This document shows, piece after piece, positions 16,254 to 26,369 of a stretch of 45,750 nt of DNA (its first letter is position 1; the number at the start of each line of letters is the position of its first letter). Position numbers and translations under genes: made by a program. This stretch comes from Bacteroidaceae bacterium (GTDB lineage: Bacteria; Bacteroidota; Bacteroidia; Bacteroidales; Bacteroidaceae): assembly GCA_017628775.1 (NCBI GenBank), contig JAGBYN010000111.1, forward strand, positions 1-45,750, in the 5' to 3' direction. Below the pieces are notes generated by a model. The model ran no database searches, had not been told where the DNA came from, and worked only from the letters and a program-made list of their open reading frames with translations.

Positions 16254-19200
16254 TTATTTGACAATAATTTTCTTTGTAGTAAGTTCACCATCTTGATTTT
16301 CGTACTGCACGAGGTAAACGCCAGGCACAAGTCCTTCGGTTGTGTTCGCCACGAATTTACCATCCAAAGTAAGCACGCGCTTGCAAGTGCCAGCATCTTC
16401 AACGGCAAATACATCGTCAACGCCGGTTGTTTCATTAGCAATCACAGAGCGTGTTGTGCCGTTGTAAGTTGAACCATCCCAAGCTTCATCTACTTTTGTC
16501 AGGTAGCGCTTGCCACTTGCGATTTCTACGTTTCCACTCTTAAACAATGAATAGACATAAGCATTATTCATTTGTCCAACGGTGTAGAATTGCTTGTTCC
16601 ATCTCAATTGGCTGGTGTTGTCTTGACGCTGGCTTGCAAAGTCAAGATGCTCACTGCCAACCACATAACCAAACACGAGGTAGTACTGACGGTCTGTCAA
16701 GTTTGCATCAGTAATGGCTGCTGGCATTTGGCAGATCAACGTGCGGCTCTTGCCAGAACCCTTAATAGTCAGTGAAGCTGGCGTTTGAGGTTTGCTGTGC
16801 ACCGTCACCTGGTGGCTCATGTCTGAACGTGAATCCCACACTCTGCCATAAGGACCTACATTGCTTGCCACTAACGTGTAAGTGTAAGTACTTGTTTTAT
16901 ATGTATCGGAAACGAGTGAAGGGGTAACGATTGTTTTTACGTTGGCACTTCCCGTTGCCATGTTCGTACCTGTCCATTCGTATCGATTAGCATCTGTGTA
17001 ACCATATCGGATGGGTTCATACGTAAATTTCATGGTATTACCTGTACGCACGTTTGACCCGGTAACGCCCATTTCATTTTCTTTATTGTTAACGTCTTCC
17101 CATTCAAAGGCATCAGCAAACTCAGCGCGCTTCCAAACGCGGGTCTGCAAGGTGTCGCGATAATCCACACTGTAGTTTTCGCCCACCTTATTGGTGATGT
17201 GCAAAGTAATGGTATGGTCTTCATAAGCTGCATCAACATCAGGCACATACGTCCACGCTTCAATGTCGCTTGACTTCACCTGGCCATTCACGCGCCATTC
17301 ATAAGTCCATCCATCAGGATTACCTTGGTTGCTTCTCTTATAATTCAGGTTGATATCATTGCCTTCATAAGCATGCACAAGGTGTTGTCCCCAACGCACA
17401 TTGCTTGCCGAGTCGGTCAACACGGGTTGGATTTCAGGTTGCGGATAGCAAGTCATGTCGATGTTGTAAGTTTGGGTAAACCATTCATCCTGACTGCTGT
17501 AATATGCGCCCGTGTAGGGATGCTTAAACACGACTTGCCATTGTCCCGTTTGCGAAGCATTATCTGCATTGAACGTCATTGAAGCGTTCTGAACCGCATC
17601 TGAAATATTATCATTGCCTACCTCTACGACACCTGCACTTGCGCCAACCTTAACAATCTCATAAGTCCACTTACGGTTACTCAAACCATAACCGCCTTCA
17701 ATCGTGTAGTCGAGCACAAAGTTATCGCCAGCAAAGCAATCCACATCAAATGATGTGCCACTCAAAGGATACTGAATTTCAGAAGTATTCGTTGCAGGCT
17801 TAGCTTGCATCTTAAGGGCAAGATTCTTCAATTGAGGTGCTGGCCAAACCACTACTGCTACATCGTAGCTGCACTTAATATCTGTGTCGGGCTTGTAGGT
17901 TGCTTCTACATGATATTTATATTCCTTAGCCATCTTGCCATCCGCCGCCAAGGGTGGTAAGTCAAACTGCCCTGCGTTTCCAGTTGAATCACCCTCAACA
18001 ACAGTCCACTGGCAGTCCCAGTAAGCGGCACCACGTGTCATGTTCAACACCAGCTTTTCATTGTTGCGTCCTGCAAAGGTTTCAAGCACATAATGATTAT
18101 CTTCTGCACGGAGGCTCAAATTCTCAAGTGTTGCCACGATTTCCTTCCACACCACAAATCTCTTGTTGCCTTCAATGGTATAAGGTGCATCCGTTTCATC
18201 GCCCTGCTTGTAGTAGTTCTTAGGGTTGTTCGTTAATGTATATGAAACGGTATAGGTCTTATCGTTGGTAGAACCTGTATTCTCACCTGTAAATGCATAA
18301 GAGAACGATTGTCCCTGTTTGCTTGGTCTTGCTGATACAATCACTGGCGAAGCAGTCCACTTGAGGTTCCATGAATCAGGATCGCCATTCTCACCTGTAA
18401 TGTTGAGGTTAACTTCATCACCCACCAAGAGGTGGAAATCGTTCGCACCCTCATACTCGTTGAAGTTCGTCACCGTGTCGGGTGCAGCAAAAACTTCTAC
18501 CGTATAGGTATTTGTCACTTCCAACCAATTTTCGCTACCTCCGCTGGGTAAATTAACCGTATTCGTCAAGACATATTCTACTTGATATTCCTTAGCCTCA
18601 GAGGGTGTGAAGGTTGTCACGCCCTGACCAAGGCTCTCACCATCAACGGTTATGCTATAATGCCAACCATCTGTAAATCCACCGCCATAAGTATTCATGG
18701 TTGCAAAGTCAATGCTTTGACCTTGATACAAGGCATAGACATTGCCATCATTGTCGGCATTCAAGTGGCGGTCAACATTGGTATGTGTTGGCGCAGCAAA
18801 CACATTTAATACGGGGATATCGCTTTTAGTGCTTGTGTACCACACTTCGGTGTCCAGCAAAGGATTCACGCAAGTCACTGCAAGTTCATGCGTATATTCG
18901 CCCTGTGCATTAGCCACATAATTATATTGAGAAGAATTGCTCACCACAACATCGTTGCGCTTCCATGAATACTTCCATGTACCATAATCGCCTGCATTAG
19001 CCACAGTCACTGAATAGTTAAAGCCATTAGCGACCTTGCCCACATAAGTATAACTCTCGTCAGCTGTAGGCAAGTTGTACGTAAGCGAAGCGCTTGCGGG
19101 ATTTTGATACACCCTGAGCGTGTTTGAGAAATCATCTTCATACCACACCGTGCGACCATCGGGCGCAACGTTCTTCACTTCACAACGAATCACCTTGTTG

Positions 19201-19922
19201 GTTGCCGTAGCACCATTGGGATCGTACGTATAAGTATCGCTGGTTGCTGCATCAACGTTATCAACAGACCATGTCACGGTCCAACCCTCGGGGTAAGCCA
19301 AACTGCGATTCAGCGTCACCGAGAATTCACGCGCCAAACCATTGACATAGGTTGCCAAGCTGGGAATGGTTTGTGTGTAAGGATTTGTGGGGCGTTCATA
19401 GATATTGAACTCATCAGAAGCATCTGTCGTTTTTGTAAACGTCACCTCGGTTGCTTCCACGTCTGCCCACAAGGTTGTGTTGTCGTTGCGCTTGTATTCC
19501 TTGTAGGTAAACACAGCCTCATAGCTTAACGTTTGCTTGGTACCTACCTCAGGTGTAAACTCATCTTGGAGTTCCATTTCGTTGTTACTAACATCGTTGG
19601 CATCCAAGGTTTCCACCAACGTACGAGCGCCATTGTACACACGATAGACCTTGCAATCCTGGAAATCACCATACCACAATTGGTCTTCGTTGTCTTCGTC
19701 CAACGCTTCCTTGACATACGAAACTTCAAAAGTCAACTCCGCACTCAGTTCCGCGCCATCAATGGCATGCGCATTGTCAACCGCCTCGTAAGAAGAACTA
19801 CCCGTCAAGGTTGTTTTACCCAACTCGACAGTATTGCTTCTGTCTTCAGCTTGGGCATGTGCACCTATTCCATATGCAGAAAACGCCAGAAAAAGGGCAC
19901 CGCTTAACATTTTTGTTTTCAT
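16254..19922 (-). CDS. Large Ig-like repeat surface protein with T9SS-type C-terminal tail
   Basis: 1222 residues from ATG 19922. Frame extension upstream to 20003 uses a non-ATG start and spoils the signal peptide. The signal peptide ends near AHAQ. About eight repeating units of 100-125 residues follow, each opening with a short hydrophobic strand and a proline (NPYTQ, NPASAS, APTHTN, APDTVT, PAPQLKN) and containing a W-x-[YW]-x-W strand, consistent with Ig-like/PKD-like folds. The last ~75 residues (RVLTLDGKFV ... GVYLVQY ... KKIIVK) fit a T9SS type A sorting domain, predicting export and surface attachment. It is the first gene of the putative operon ending at 4887. A role in adhesion or as structural partner of the barrel is inferred. 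Confidence 0.8.
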   Translation of the reverse strand: MKTKMLSGALFLAFSAYGIGAHAQAEDRSNTVELGKTTLTGSSSYEAVDNAHAIDGAELSAELTFEVSYVKEALDEDNEDQLWYGDFQDCKVYRVYNGARTLVETLDANDVSNNEMELQDEFTPEVGTKQTLSYEAVFTYKEYKRNDNTTLWADVEATEVTFTKTTDASDEFNIYERPTNPYTQTIPSLATYVNGLAREFSVTLNRSLAYPEGWTVTWSVDNVDAATSDTYTYDPNGATATNKVIRCEVKNVAPDGRTVWYEDDFSNTLRVYQNPASASLTYNLPTADESYTYVGKVANGFNYSVTVANAGDYGTWKYSWKRNDVVVSNSSQYNYVANAQGEYTHELAVTCVNPLLDTEVWYTSTKSDIPVLNVFAAPTHTNVDRHLNADNDGNVYALYQGQSIDFATMNTYGGGFTDGWHYSITVDGESLGQGVTTFTPSEAKEYQVEYVLTNTVNLPSGGSENWLEVTNTYTVEVFAAPDTVTNFNEYEGANDFHLLVGDEVNLNITGENGDPDSWNLKWTASPVIVSARPSKQGQSFSYAFTGENTGSTNDKTYTVSYTLTNNPKNYYKQGDETDAPYTIEGNKRFVVWKEIVATLENLSLRAEDNHYVLETFAGRNNEKLVLNMTRGAAYWDCQWTVVEGDSTGNAGQFDLPPLAADGKMAKEYKYHVEATYKPDTDIKCSYDVAVVVWPAPQLKNLALKMQAKPATNTSEIQYPLSGTSFDVDCFAGDNFVLDYTIEGGYGLSNRKWTYEIVKVGASAGVVEVGNDNISDAVQNASMTFNADNASQTGQWQVVFKHPYTGAYYSSQDEWFTQTYNIDMTCYPQPEIQPVLTDSASNVRWGQHLVHAYEGNDINLNYKRSNQGNPDGWTYEWRVNGQVKSSDIEAWTYVPDVDAAYEDHTITLHITNKVGENYSVDYRDTLQTRVWKRAEFADAFEWEDVNNKENEMGVTGSNVRTGNTMKFTYEPIRYGYTDANRYEWTGTNMATGSANVKTIVTPSLVSDTYKTSTYTYTLVASNVGPYGRVWDSRSDMSHQVTVHSKPQTPASLTIKGSGKSRTLICQMPAAITDANLTDRQYYLVFGYVVGSEHLDFASQRQDNTSQLRWNKQFYTVGQMNNAYVYSLFKSGNVEIASGKRYLTKVDEAWDGSTYNGTTRSVIANETTGVDDVFAVEDAGTCKRVLTLDGKFVANTTEGLVPGVYLVQYENQDGELTTKKIIVK

Positions 19923-20019
19923 AACTGCTTTTATGTTTTTATTTATATTTATAATCAACACAGTGACTCTTCGCAAGGCATGCAAAAAGCCAATATGATA
20001 CAATACGGCAAAATATATG

Positions 20020-20027
20020 CAAATTTA
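20020..20027 (-). promoter_or_regulatory. Bacteroidota -7 promoter box for the 20.0-4.9 kb operon
   Basis: On the minus strand the box reads TAAATTTG, matching TAnnTTTG. No good -33 TTTG is found at the usual 19-21-base spacing. It would give an untranslated leader of about 90 bases. It is the only such box found by eye upstream of the nine genes down to 4969. Confidence 0.45.
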
Positions 20028-20167
20028 AAACACTTTTTTACAAAATAGCCCATATTTAAAAAAAAGACTTAATTTTTATAAATTATTTAACAATATCCAA
20101 CACTACACATAACATTTTGCATCCCAAAGTCACTAAATGAGAATGAATTATATGGCTTCTATACAAC

Positions 20168-20221
20168 AAAAACTCAGCGAAGCGGCACCTTGTAAAAAGG
20201 AGCGTACTTCGCTGAGTTTTT
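20168..20221 (-). terminator. Strong bidirectional terminator after the InlB-repeat protein gene
   Basis: Perfect 15-bp arms, AAAAACTCAGCGAAG (20168-20182) and CTTCGCTGAGTTTTT (20207-20221), around a 24-base loop, with A/T runs on both outer sides. It lies 38 bases past the stop codon of the gene at 20259-24656. Confidence 0.85.
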
Positions 20222-20258
20222 ATTCGTAAGTTATGTTCTAATCCAAGCGCAACATAAA

Positions 20259-23200
20259 CTAAGGCACATATACTTTTACACCGTTGATGATGTAAATACC
20301 CTGGTTCAGTTTGTTTAGGTCACGTTTGTGCTTCAGCACAGTGAGGAATTTACCATCAAGCGTATAAACCTTAAGTTCGGTTTTGCCATCTGCTAACACA
20401 TCGGTAATTGCATCAACCTTGTTTATGGTGCCGTAAACATTGAGGTTTTGCGCTGGCATAGTTTCTGGAATTTCAATATCCCAACCACTAAACGTTTCGC
20501 CTTCACCTAAAGCTGGCTCATAAGGTTTAATCTTATCACCATAAGCAAGAGATTCCGATAAGATGGCTTCACCATTCACATAGTATATGATTGTGTAGAT
20601 GTTGACCTCAAATTGTGCTTCGTACGTCACATCGTGAGCTGGCACTGTAGCATCAACCTCTGGCGACCACCCCAAGAAGGTGTGGCCTTCGCGCTCAGGA
20701 TCTTGTGGCGGTGTGATGGTTGTGCCGTAGTCCAACATAACAGACATCAATTCCTCGCCTTCGCTGATAAAGGTAACGCGATATTGATTCACCTGCCATT
20801 GCGCCGTGATTGTGAGATTAGAAGCAGGCATGGTTGCAGGAATTTCGGTATCCCATCCCAAGAAGGTGTAACCCTCGCGTGTTGGTTCGGCAGGCGCCGT
20901 TATGGGCGTTCCATAATCCTGGGTAATTGCAGGAATATCAGTTCCGCCGTTGCTATCGAACGTAATGGTGTATTGATTCACTTCCCAAAGAGCCGTGATT
21001 GACATATCCTCAGCAGGCATCGTGGCAGGCACTTCCTTATTCCATCCCACGAAAGTATAACCCTCTTTTGTGGGGGTTGGCGCTACGATTGTCGTGCCAT
21101 AATCCAGCGTGATGCGCTCAATGACCTTACCATTGCTTACCCTGACGGTGATGGTGTATTGATTCACTTGCCATTGCGCCGTGATTGACATATCCTGGGC
21201 AGGCATCGTGGCGGGCACTTCCTTATTCCATCCCACAAAAGTATAACCCTCTTTTGTGGGGGTTGGCGCTACGACCTCCGTGCCATAGTCCTGCGTGATG
21301 CGCTCAATAATTTTACCATTGCTTTCCTTGAAAGTGATGGTGTATTGATTCACCTGCCATTGTGCGGTGATCACCATATCCTCGGCAGGCATTGTTGTGG
21401 GCACTTCCTTATCCCAACCTAAGAAGGAGTAGCCCTCGCGTGCTGGGAGTGGAGACGTCACCTCGGTGCCATAATCCTGCGTGATTTCCTCAATAATGCC
21501 ACCATTACCATCATCGAAAGTGATGGTGTATTGATTCACCTGCCATTGTGCGGTAAGCGTAAGGTTGTAAGCAGGCATAGTACTGGGCACTTCTTGATCC
21601 CATCCTAAGAAAGTATGACCTTCTCTCGCAGGATCTTCAGGTTGTTCAATGGGTGATCCGTATTCCAAAACCATACTGGAGATGACTTCGCCATTGCTGT
21701 CGAGGAAGGTTACGGTGTAGGCATTCGTTCCCCAATTAGCCTTGACATAAACGTCGTTTGCTGGCATCGTTTCAGGTAACTGCGGCTCCCAGCCCAGGAA
21801 GGCGTAACCATCCTTCACAGGTGCTGTTGGTTCATTTACAATTGTACCATAATCCAGGGTAATTGGTTCAACAGTTGAGCCTCCATCTGAATCAAAATAA
21901 ATGGTATATTGATTCACCTGCCATTGTGCGGTATAGGTAATTCCGCCATTAGGAACAGTAGCTCCGTCTTCAAGTGCGGGATCCCATCCGATAAAGGTAT
22001 GACCTTCTTTTTCTGCCACTTCAGGAGCTTCAATGGGCGCTCCTTCTGGGAGGTAATCAACAGTGGTTACGCCATCCACATCAAAAATTACGGGATAGGT
22101 TTTTATGTTAGATTCAAAATGCGCCACTAAGGCAACGGTTGTGTCGGCCACGAAAATGTATGGATTGTCGTAAACCACAAGCGTATCGTTGTAAGTCCAA
22201 TGCGTGAACTTATAACCGGAATTAGGAGTAGCTGTGGCTTTAATCACAGGGCAATATCCAACATTTTCAACATACTGCTCACCTTCCGATACATACGTTG
22301 CACGACCAGCCTGCTCATCGGCACTCGCCACAAACACCTTATTCGCGTGGCGAGCCTGACAATAAGCCTCATATGCTGCTTGCAGACGTGAAATATGGGT
22401 TTCGGCAGCCTGGCCTGCAGAGAGTGCTTCCTCGGCCTGTGCCAGCGCTTCGAGCAATGCGCCGTTAACCGCTTGCGACACGGCGCAGTTTGGCGAAAGC
22501 CCTTCGTTCAAGGCAGCACCTTCAAAGAGCGCCCATTCTGCCGCCGAGAAGTAGGTGTTAAGATCTCCATTAATTGCCTTATAATGCTGGAAGCGCAAAT
22601 ATCGGTATTTGCCGCCCAGCAGGGCGCAGCCTGTGCCAACATAACCATGGCCCGTGTCGCTGCCCCAGTCCATAACAATGGGCTGGCCGTTATCGTCAGT
22701 TGCAACCGTGCCGTCGTCATTGCGTTCGCAAAGATCAATATTGTAGGTCATGCGCAACATTGCGACTTCCGCCCAGTCGTCATCTTCATGGTTGCGTCCA
22801 AAGACCTTGGCTTCGCCAAAACTAAAGTTAGCATTATGCTCCGTGGTGCGTGTGCGGCGCATCATTTTCACGGAAATAGCATCAAGCTCATTACCTGCGC
22901 CAAGGTCCACCTCAAAGTAATGCGGATAAGCCGCTTCTCCCGCCCAATAGGTATGGCCATAAGTGGTGGGGTCGCCATCAAGCATACCCGGAATGCCCGA
23001 ACCGTCTGATGGGTGGATAACATCCTCCCCTTTGTCATTGACAGCCTTGATCTGTACGTCGGTTGTGTTGTCAAACAAGCCGTGAGATGTAAAATCATCA
23101 TCCTTAGTACATGCCGCAGCTGGATTGTAAACAAAACCCGTGTTGTAATAGTCGCGAATGCTACTCACCAATTTACGCAAACGCTCATTGATGTCGAACT

Positions 23201-24656
23201 GAGCAACTTGATCGCGGATAGCATCAACTTCTTCTTGAGCCACAGGATAGAGGAACATCATGTTACCTTCGTCCCAACGCGCATTCCACTTAATAATGTA
23301 GTTCTTACTGTGGTTCTGAACATTCCAGGCAGCACAGTAAGGACAACCGTCATCACCTGTACATTGACCCTTAGATTCGTGAGTGTAGATGTAAACAGTA
23401 CCAGGGATAACTGAGAGGTATTCGAATACATAAACAGCTGCCTTATCGCCAGTTGTAAATGTCATTTCTCTGTTACCAGAGAGAAAAGCAATTACGTTAG
23501 TAGCCCACTTGCTTGTACCGTAGTTCTGGATGTAATAAGCATTTTCCTTTGGTTCGTCGAAAGCATCAAGAACATCTGCTTCAGCAGCAGGCTTGAAGTA
23601 CCAAACGTACTTAGAAGCTTCAAGCGTAAGCGTTTCAGGACGTTCATAGGCCTGCACGCGGATGGCTCCTTCTTCATCGAAGACAAGACCAGCCTCACCT
23701 AATCCAGAAGAGATTCGACGGTTAGGCTGAATGTAGTAATAACCTTCGCGCATTTCATGGAGCACGAGATTAGCCATTGCTTCCTTCATCTCTACTAGGA
23801 TTTCTTCAGGATCGCCGACACCATCGAGTGCGTAAGCTTCATACTTAGCGTAAACTTCCCGAACTGCGTTGACAGAAGCTTCTTCGTATTGACCAGGACA
23901 GTCACCTACGTAGTAGTTAACAACACCTTCGGGGAAATGTTCATTCATGTATTCATCAAGGATTTCGCCAGCGCTCATTTCTCTTGGTGTATAGATAAAC
24001 CATGCGTTTTGACCGTGGGACGCGAACAAAGCGTAATCTCCTGCCGTTTCAAGATAGATGGGGTTTGTGCCCCAGTCGTTCGTGTGCTTATTCATCAAAA
24101 CGAATGTGCCGTCAATCACGGTTTTGTTTTGAATTTCTTCGTAATAATCTTCGCCTTCACCTTCGTCCGTCCACACGCTCCAGTTATACCAATAATCGTC
24201 ATCACCATTGGTTTTTCTATAGCGCGTTTCAGCGAGCTTCACCGTCCACTTTGCTGCTTCATCCACATTTGAGGTTGTAAAGATATAAGGTTTACTGTAA
24301 CCCAACATGTCGGCGCCATCATAATCGCCAAAAATCTGCTGATCCATAACGTATTCGCCTGTTGCAACGAACATCAAAGCATAAAGTTCGTCGCCACTTT
24401 CGCTTTGTTCACCAACAGAAACGAACGTCACCATGGCAGCATCAGTCGCTGTACGACTAAGGTAGTTCCATGAATCCTGCGTGAAATAGCGTCCCTTGTC
24501 ATTATAATCAACATCGGCTACCAAAAGATATTCCACACCTTCTTCAATTTCATACACCTTCTCATCGTGGCGGAACTGCTGGGCATGCGCCTGCTGCACC
24601 ATCAACGTTACAATGCCCAAGATGAGCCATTGAAAGAAAATCCTTAAGTTTTTCAT
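20259..24656 (-). CDS. Large surface protein: discoidin-like domain, nine List-Bact (InlB) repeats, T9SS-type tail
   Basis: 1465 residues with a signal peptide (to about AHAQ, residue 26). The N-terminal ~530 residues are unrecognised, with tryptophan- and tyrosine-rich beta segments. About 545-715 resembles an F5/8 type C (discoidin) domain: DGDPTTYGHTYW, then YFEVDLGA, then RYLRF. A ~50-residue helical linker follows, then a divergent InlB-like segment (about 790-850; FTHWTYND). Nine List-Bact repeats of 60-63 residues follow (about 850-1410), each with YTITF...YG, GYTFLGW and TMPA...AQW. The last ~50 residues (VYTLDGKFL ... LNQGIYIINGVKVYVP) fit a T9SS-type sorting tail. Carbohydrate or host-surface binding is the family expectation. 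The gene is flanked by its own promoter box and terminator. Confidence 0.85.
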   Translation of the reverse strand: MKNLRIFFQWLILGIVTLMVQQAHAQQFRHDEKVYEIEEGVEYLLVADVDYNDKGRYFTQDSWNYLSRTATDAAMVTFVSVGEQSESGDELYALMFVATGEYVMDQQIFGDYDGADMLGYSKPYIFTTSNVDEAAKWTVKLAETRYRKTNGDDDYWYNWSVWTDEGEGEDYYEEIQNKTVIDGTFVLMNKHTNDWGTNPIYLETAGDYALFASHGQNAWFIYTPREMSAGEILDEYMNEHFPEGVVNYYVGDCPGQYEEASVNAVREVYAKYEAYALDGVGDPEEILVEMKEAMANLVLHEMREGYYYIQPNRRISSGLGEAGLVFDEEGAIRVQAYERPETLTLEASKYVWYFKPAAEADVLDAFDEPKENAYYIQNYGTSKWATNVIAFLSGNREMTFTTGDKAAVYVFEYLSVIPGTVYIYTHESKGQCTGDDGCPYCAAWNVQNHSKNYIIKWNARWDEGNMMFLYPVAQEEVDAIRDQVAQFDINERLRKLVSSIRDYYNTGFVYNPAAACTKDDDFTSHGLFDNTTDVQIKAVNDKGEDVIHPSDGSGIPGMLDGDPTTYGHTYWAGEAAYPHYFEVDLGAGNELDAISVKMMRRTRTTEHNANFSFGEAKVFGRNHEDDDWAEVAMLRMTYNIDLCERNDDGTVATDDNGQPIVMDWGSDTGHGYVGTGCALLGGKYRYLRFQHYKAINGDLNTYFSAAEWALFEGAALNEGLSPNCAVSQAVNGALLEALAQAEEALSAGQAAETHISRLQAAYEAYCQARHANKVFVASADEQAGRATYVSEGEQYVENVGYCPVIKATATPNSGYKFTHWTYNDTLVVYDNPYIFVADTTVALVAHFESNIKTYPVIFDVDGVTTVDYLPEGAPIEAPEVAEKEGHTFIGWDPALEDGATVPNGGITYTAQWQVNQYTIYFDSDGGSTVEPITLDYGTIVNEPTAPVKDGYAFLGWEPQLPETMPANDVYVKANWGTNAYTVTFLDSNGEVISSMVLEYGSPIEQPEDPAREGHTFLGWDQEVPSTMPAYNLTLTAQWQVNQYTITFDDGNGGIIEEITQDYGTEVTSPLPAREGYSFLGWDKEVPTTMPAEDMVITAQWQVNQYTITFKESNGKIIERITQDYGTEVVAPTPTKEGYTFVGWNKEVPATMPAQDMSITAQWQVNQYTITVRVSNGKVIERITLDYGTTIVAPTPTKEGYTFVGWNKEVPATMPAEDMSITALWEVNQYTITFDSNGGTDIPAITQDYGTPITAPAEPTREGYTFLGWDTEIPATMPASNLTITAQWQVNQYRVTFISEGEELMSVMLDYGTTITPPQDPEREGHTFLGWSPEVDATVPAHDVTYEAQFEVNIYTIIYYVNGEAILSESLAYGDKIKPYEPALGEGETFSGWDIEIPETMPAQNLNVYGTINKVDAITDVLADGKTELKVYTLDGKFLTVLKHKRDLNKLNQGIYIINGVKVYVP
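20430..22110 (-). repeat. Tandem ~186-bp coding repeats (InlB units)
   Basis: Nine in-frame repeats inside the surface-protein gene. Two neighbouring units (around 21031 and 21217) are offset by exactly 186 bases (62 codons) and nearly identical over most of their length, including a ~57-base stretch differing at one position. Others are more diverged. This indicates recent duplication or gene conversion in the middle of the array. Confidence 0.85.
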
Positions 24657-24684
24657 TATCTTTACATTTTTTCAATTTTGAGTG

Positions 24685-24692
24685 CAAAATTA
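24685..24692 (-). promoter_or_regulatory. Bacteroidota -7 promoter box for the InlB-repeat protein gene
   Basis: The minus strand reads TAATTTTG, 28 bases upstream of the ATG at 24656. No matching -33 TTTG is seen at standard spacing. The short leader is consistent with a single-gene transcript ending at the 20168-20221 terminator. Confidence 0.45.
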
Positions 24693-24804
24693 CAACATTT
24701 TTAAGAAACAGAAAGAGAAATCAACAGGCAAATGCACAACACGTGCTTACTTGCTGATTTCTCACATCTATTTTTGCAGCACAAAGAAAACGAACCGCTA
24801 ACGA

Positions 24805-26325
24805 TTAAAACCCGGGAATCACCCAATAAAGCGTTGGAAGCAAAAGCAAAGCACCAACAACAATCAGGAACAGAATAAACTTCCAAATAAACCTCACCCA
24901 CTGCTCGTAAGGTATCTTGGCAATTGAAAGCACAGCCATCAACACGCCTGAACAGGGCGTGATCATATTGGTGAAACCATCGCCAAACTGAAAGGCCAGC
25001 ACGGTGGCTTGACGCGACACGCCTATCATATCAGAGAATGGCGCCATGATGGGCATCGTCACTGCAGCCTTTGCTGAAGCCGATGGGATAAACACATTGA
25101 TAAAACTTTGAATGCCATACATCGTGAACAAAGCACCCTCGCGCCCCGTATCTTTAAGGGCATCCGCCATGGCATTGAGCATGGTGTCGATAACCTCGCC
25201 TTGCTCTAAAATCACAATCAAACCTGCCGCAAAACCAATAATGAGGGCTGCAGAAAAGATATCCTTGGCACCTGCCATAAACTCCTGAGCAATGGTATCG
25301 GCTGAATACCCCGCACAATAACCTGAAACAAGGGCCAAGCCCATAAACAAAGCACAGATTTCTGGAAGATACCAGCCATAACCCATCGTGCCCACCACAA
25401 GAAACACGATACTAAACAAAAGCAAATTCAGAATAAACAAACGTGCGGAAGCACGCAATGCCAAGAAAGAAAAGAGCACAAAAGTGGCACTCACGCCCCA
25501 CAGCAGATAAGGCATGACGTATTGCGACTGACCAATCTTCACCACACACGAAGCAGCACACTGCACACAGCAACCCAGCAAGAGCAACGACAACACAGCC
25601 AAGCACGTCCATGAACGCTTCTTTGCCACGCTTTGATTAATAGTTGCGGCCATATCCTTTGCTACGTCGGCTGTATGCTCACCCTCATCGCCCGTTTGAG
25701 CGGGTTGTAGCTTGTGGCGCGAAGCATACCACAACACAAAAACAATGGCAATGGTCATCAGCAGTCCCCAACATGCAGTGCGGTATTCGATGCCCGAAAA
25801 CAAAGGGAGCCCAGAAAGATCCTGAGCAATACCAATGGTAAAGGGATTGAGCATGGCACCGGCAAACCCTACATGGGCGGCTATGTAAACCATGCACACA
25901 CCCACATATTTATCATAGCCCAAAGACTTAGCCAACGGAATGACCACCGCCACAAAAGCAATGGTTTCTTCGCTCATGCCAAAAACGGCGCCAAACAAGC
26001 CAAAGAGCAACATAACGAGCACAATCACAATATTACCGACACCCACATGCTGCACCCATGAATAGCGTTCCAAACGCTTAGTATGAGCAATGAAGCGCAT
26101 AATGCCATCGTCAACCGCCTTGGTTTGATTGATGATCCAAAACGCACCACCAATAATAAGCACAAAAGCAATGATACCAGCTTGACGGATAAAACCCTCA
26201 TAAAGCGCAGAAAACACTTGCCACGTTTGCGGTTTACCATTGGGGATCAACCACGTTGAAAGCGCACAAAGCAAAAGTGCGAAAAAGAGAATAACGTAGG
26301 TATTGGGTACTTTGATTTTTTGCAT
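24805..26325 (-). CDS. YfcC/DcuC-type carboxylate or basic amino acid carrier
   Basis: 506-residue integral membrane protein with about 12 hydrophobic segments. It resembles YfcC-family (DcuC superfamily) carriers: an N-terminal PNTYVILFFALLLCALSTWL segment, a re-entrant-like FGMSEETIAFVAVVIPLAKS region near 130-150, PFTIGIAQDLSG near 180, and a C-terminal SASAKAAVTMPIMAPFSD / MITPCSGVLMA pair. Members move C4-dicarboxylates, short-chain acids or basic amino acids with an ion gradient; the substrate cannot be chosen here. A charged loop at about 205-235 faces the cytoplasm. It lies downstream of the leu operon terminator and upstream of a surface-protein gene. No clear promoter box was found. 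Confidence 0.85.
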   Translation of the reverse strand: MQKIKVPNTYVILFFALLLCALSTWLIPNGKPQTWQVFSALYEGFIRQAGIIAFVLIIGGAFWIINQTKAVDDGIMRFIAHTKRLERYSWVQHVGVGNIVIVLVMLLFGLFGAVFGMSEETIAFVAVVIPLAKSLGYDKYVGVCMVYIAAHVGFAGAMLNPFTIGIAQDLSGLPLFSGIEYRTACWGLLMTIAIVFVLWYASRHKLQPAQTGDEGEHTADVAKDMAATINQSVAKKRSWTCLAVLSLLLLGCCVQCAASCVVKIGQSQYVMPYLLWGVSATFVLFSFLALRASARLFILNLLLFSIVFLVVGTMGYGWYLPEICALFMGLALVSGYCAGYSADTIAQEFMAGAKDIFSAALIIGFAAGLIVILEQGEVIDTMLNAMADALKDTGREGALFTMYGIQSFINVFIPSASAKAAVTMPIMAPFSDMIGVSRQATVLAFQFGDGFTNMITPCSGVLMAVLSIAKIPYEQWVRFIWKFILFLIVVGALLLLPTLYWVIPGF

Positions 26326-26369
26326 AACTACATATTATTTTTTGTCGTTGTTCGAAAGGATTACCCTAT

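Larger units (their letters stand above)
19923..20258. other. Intergenic region between two large surface-protein genes
   Basis: 336 bases without a gene. It contains the promoter -7 box of the downstream operon (20020-20027), a very A/T-rich stretch (about 20030-20100) and the strong hairpin at 20168-20221. Nothing else is recognised. Confidence 0.7.

Noticed and set aside
20430..22110. CRISPR or satellite array
   Set aside because: The 186-base period is in frame and encodes List-Bact repeats, so the repeat is protein-driven.
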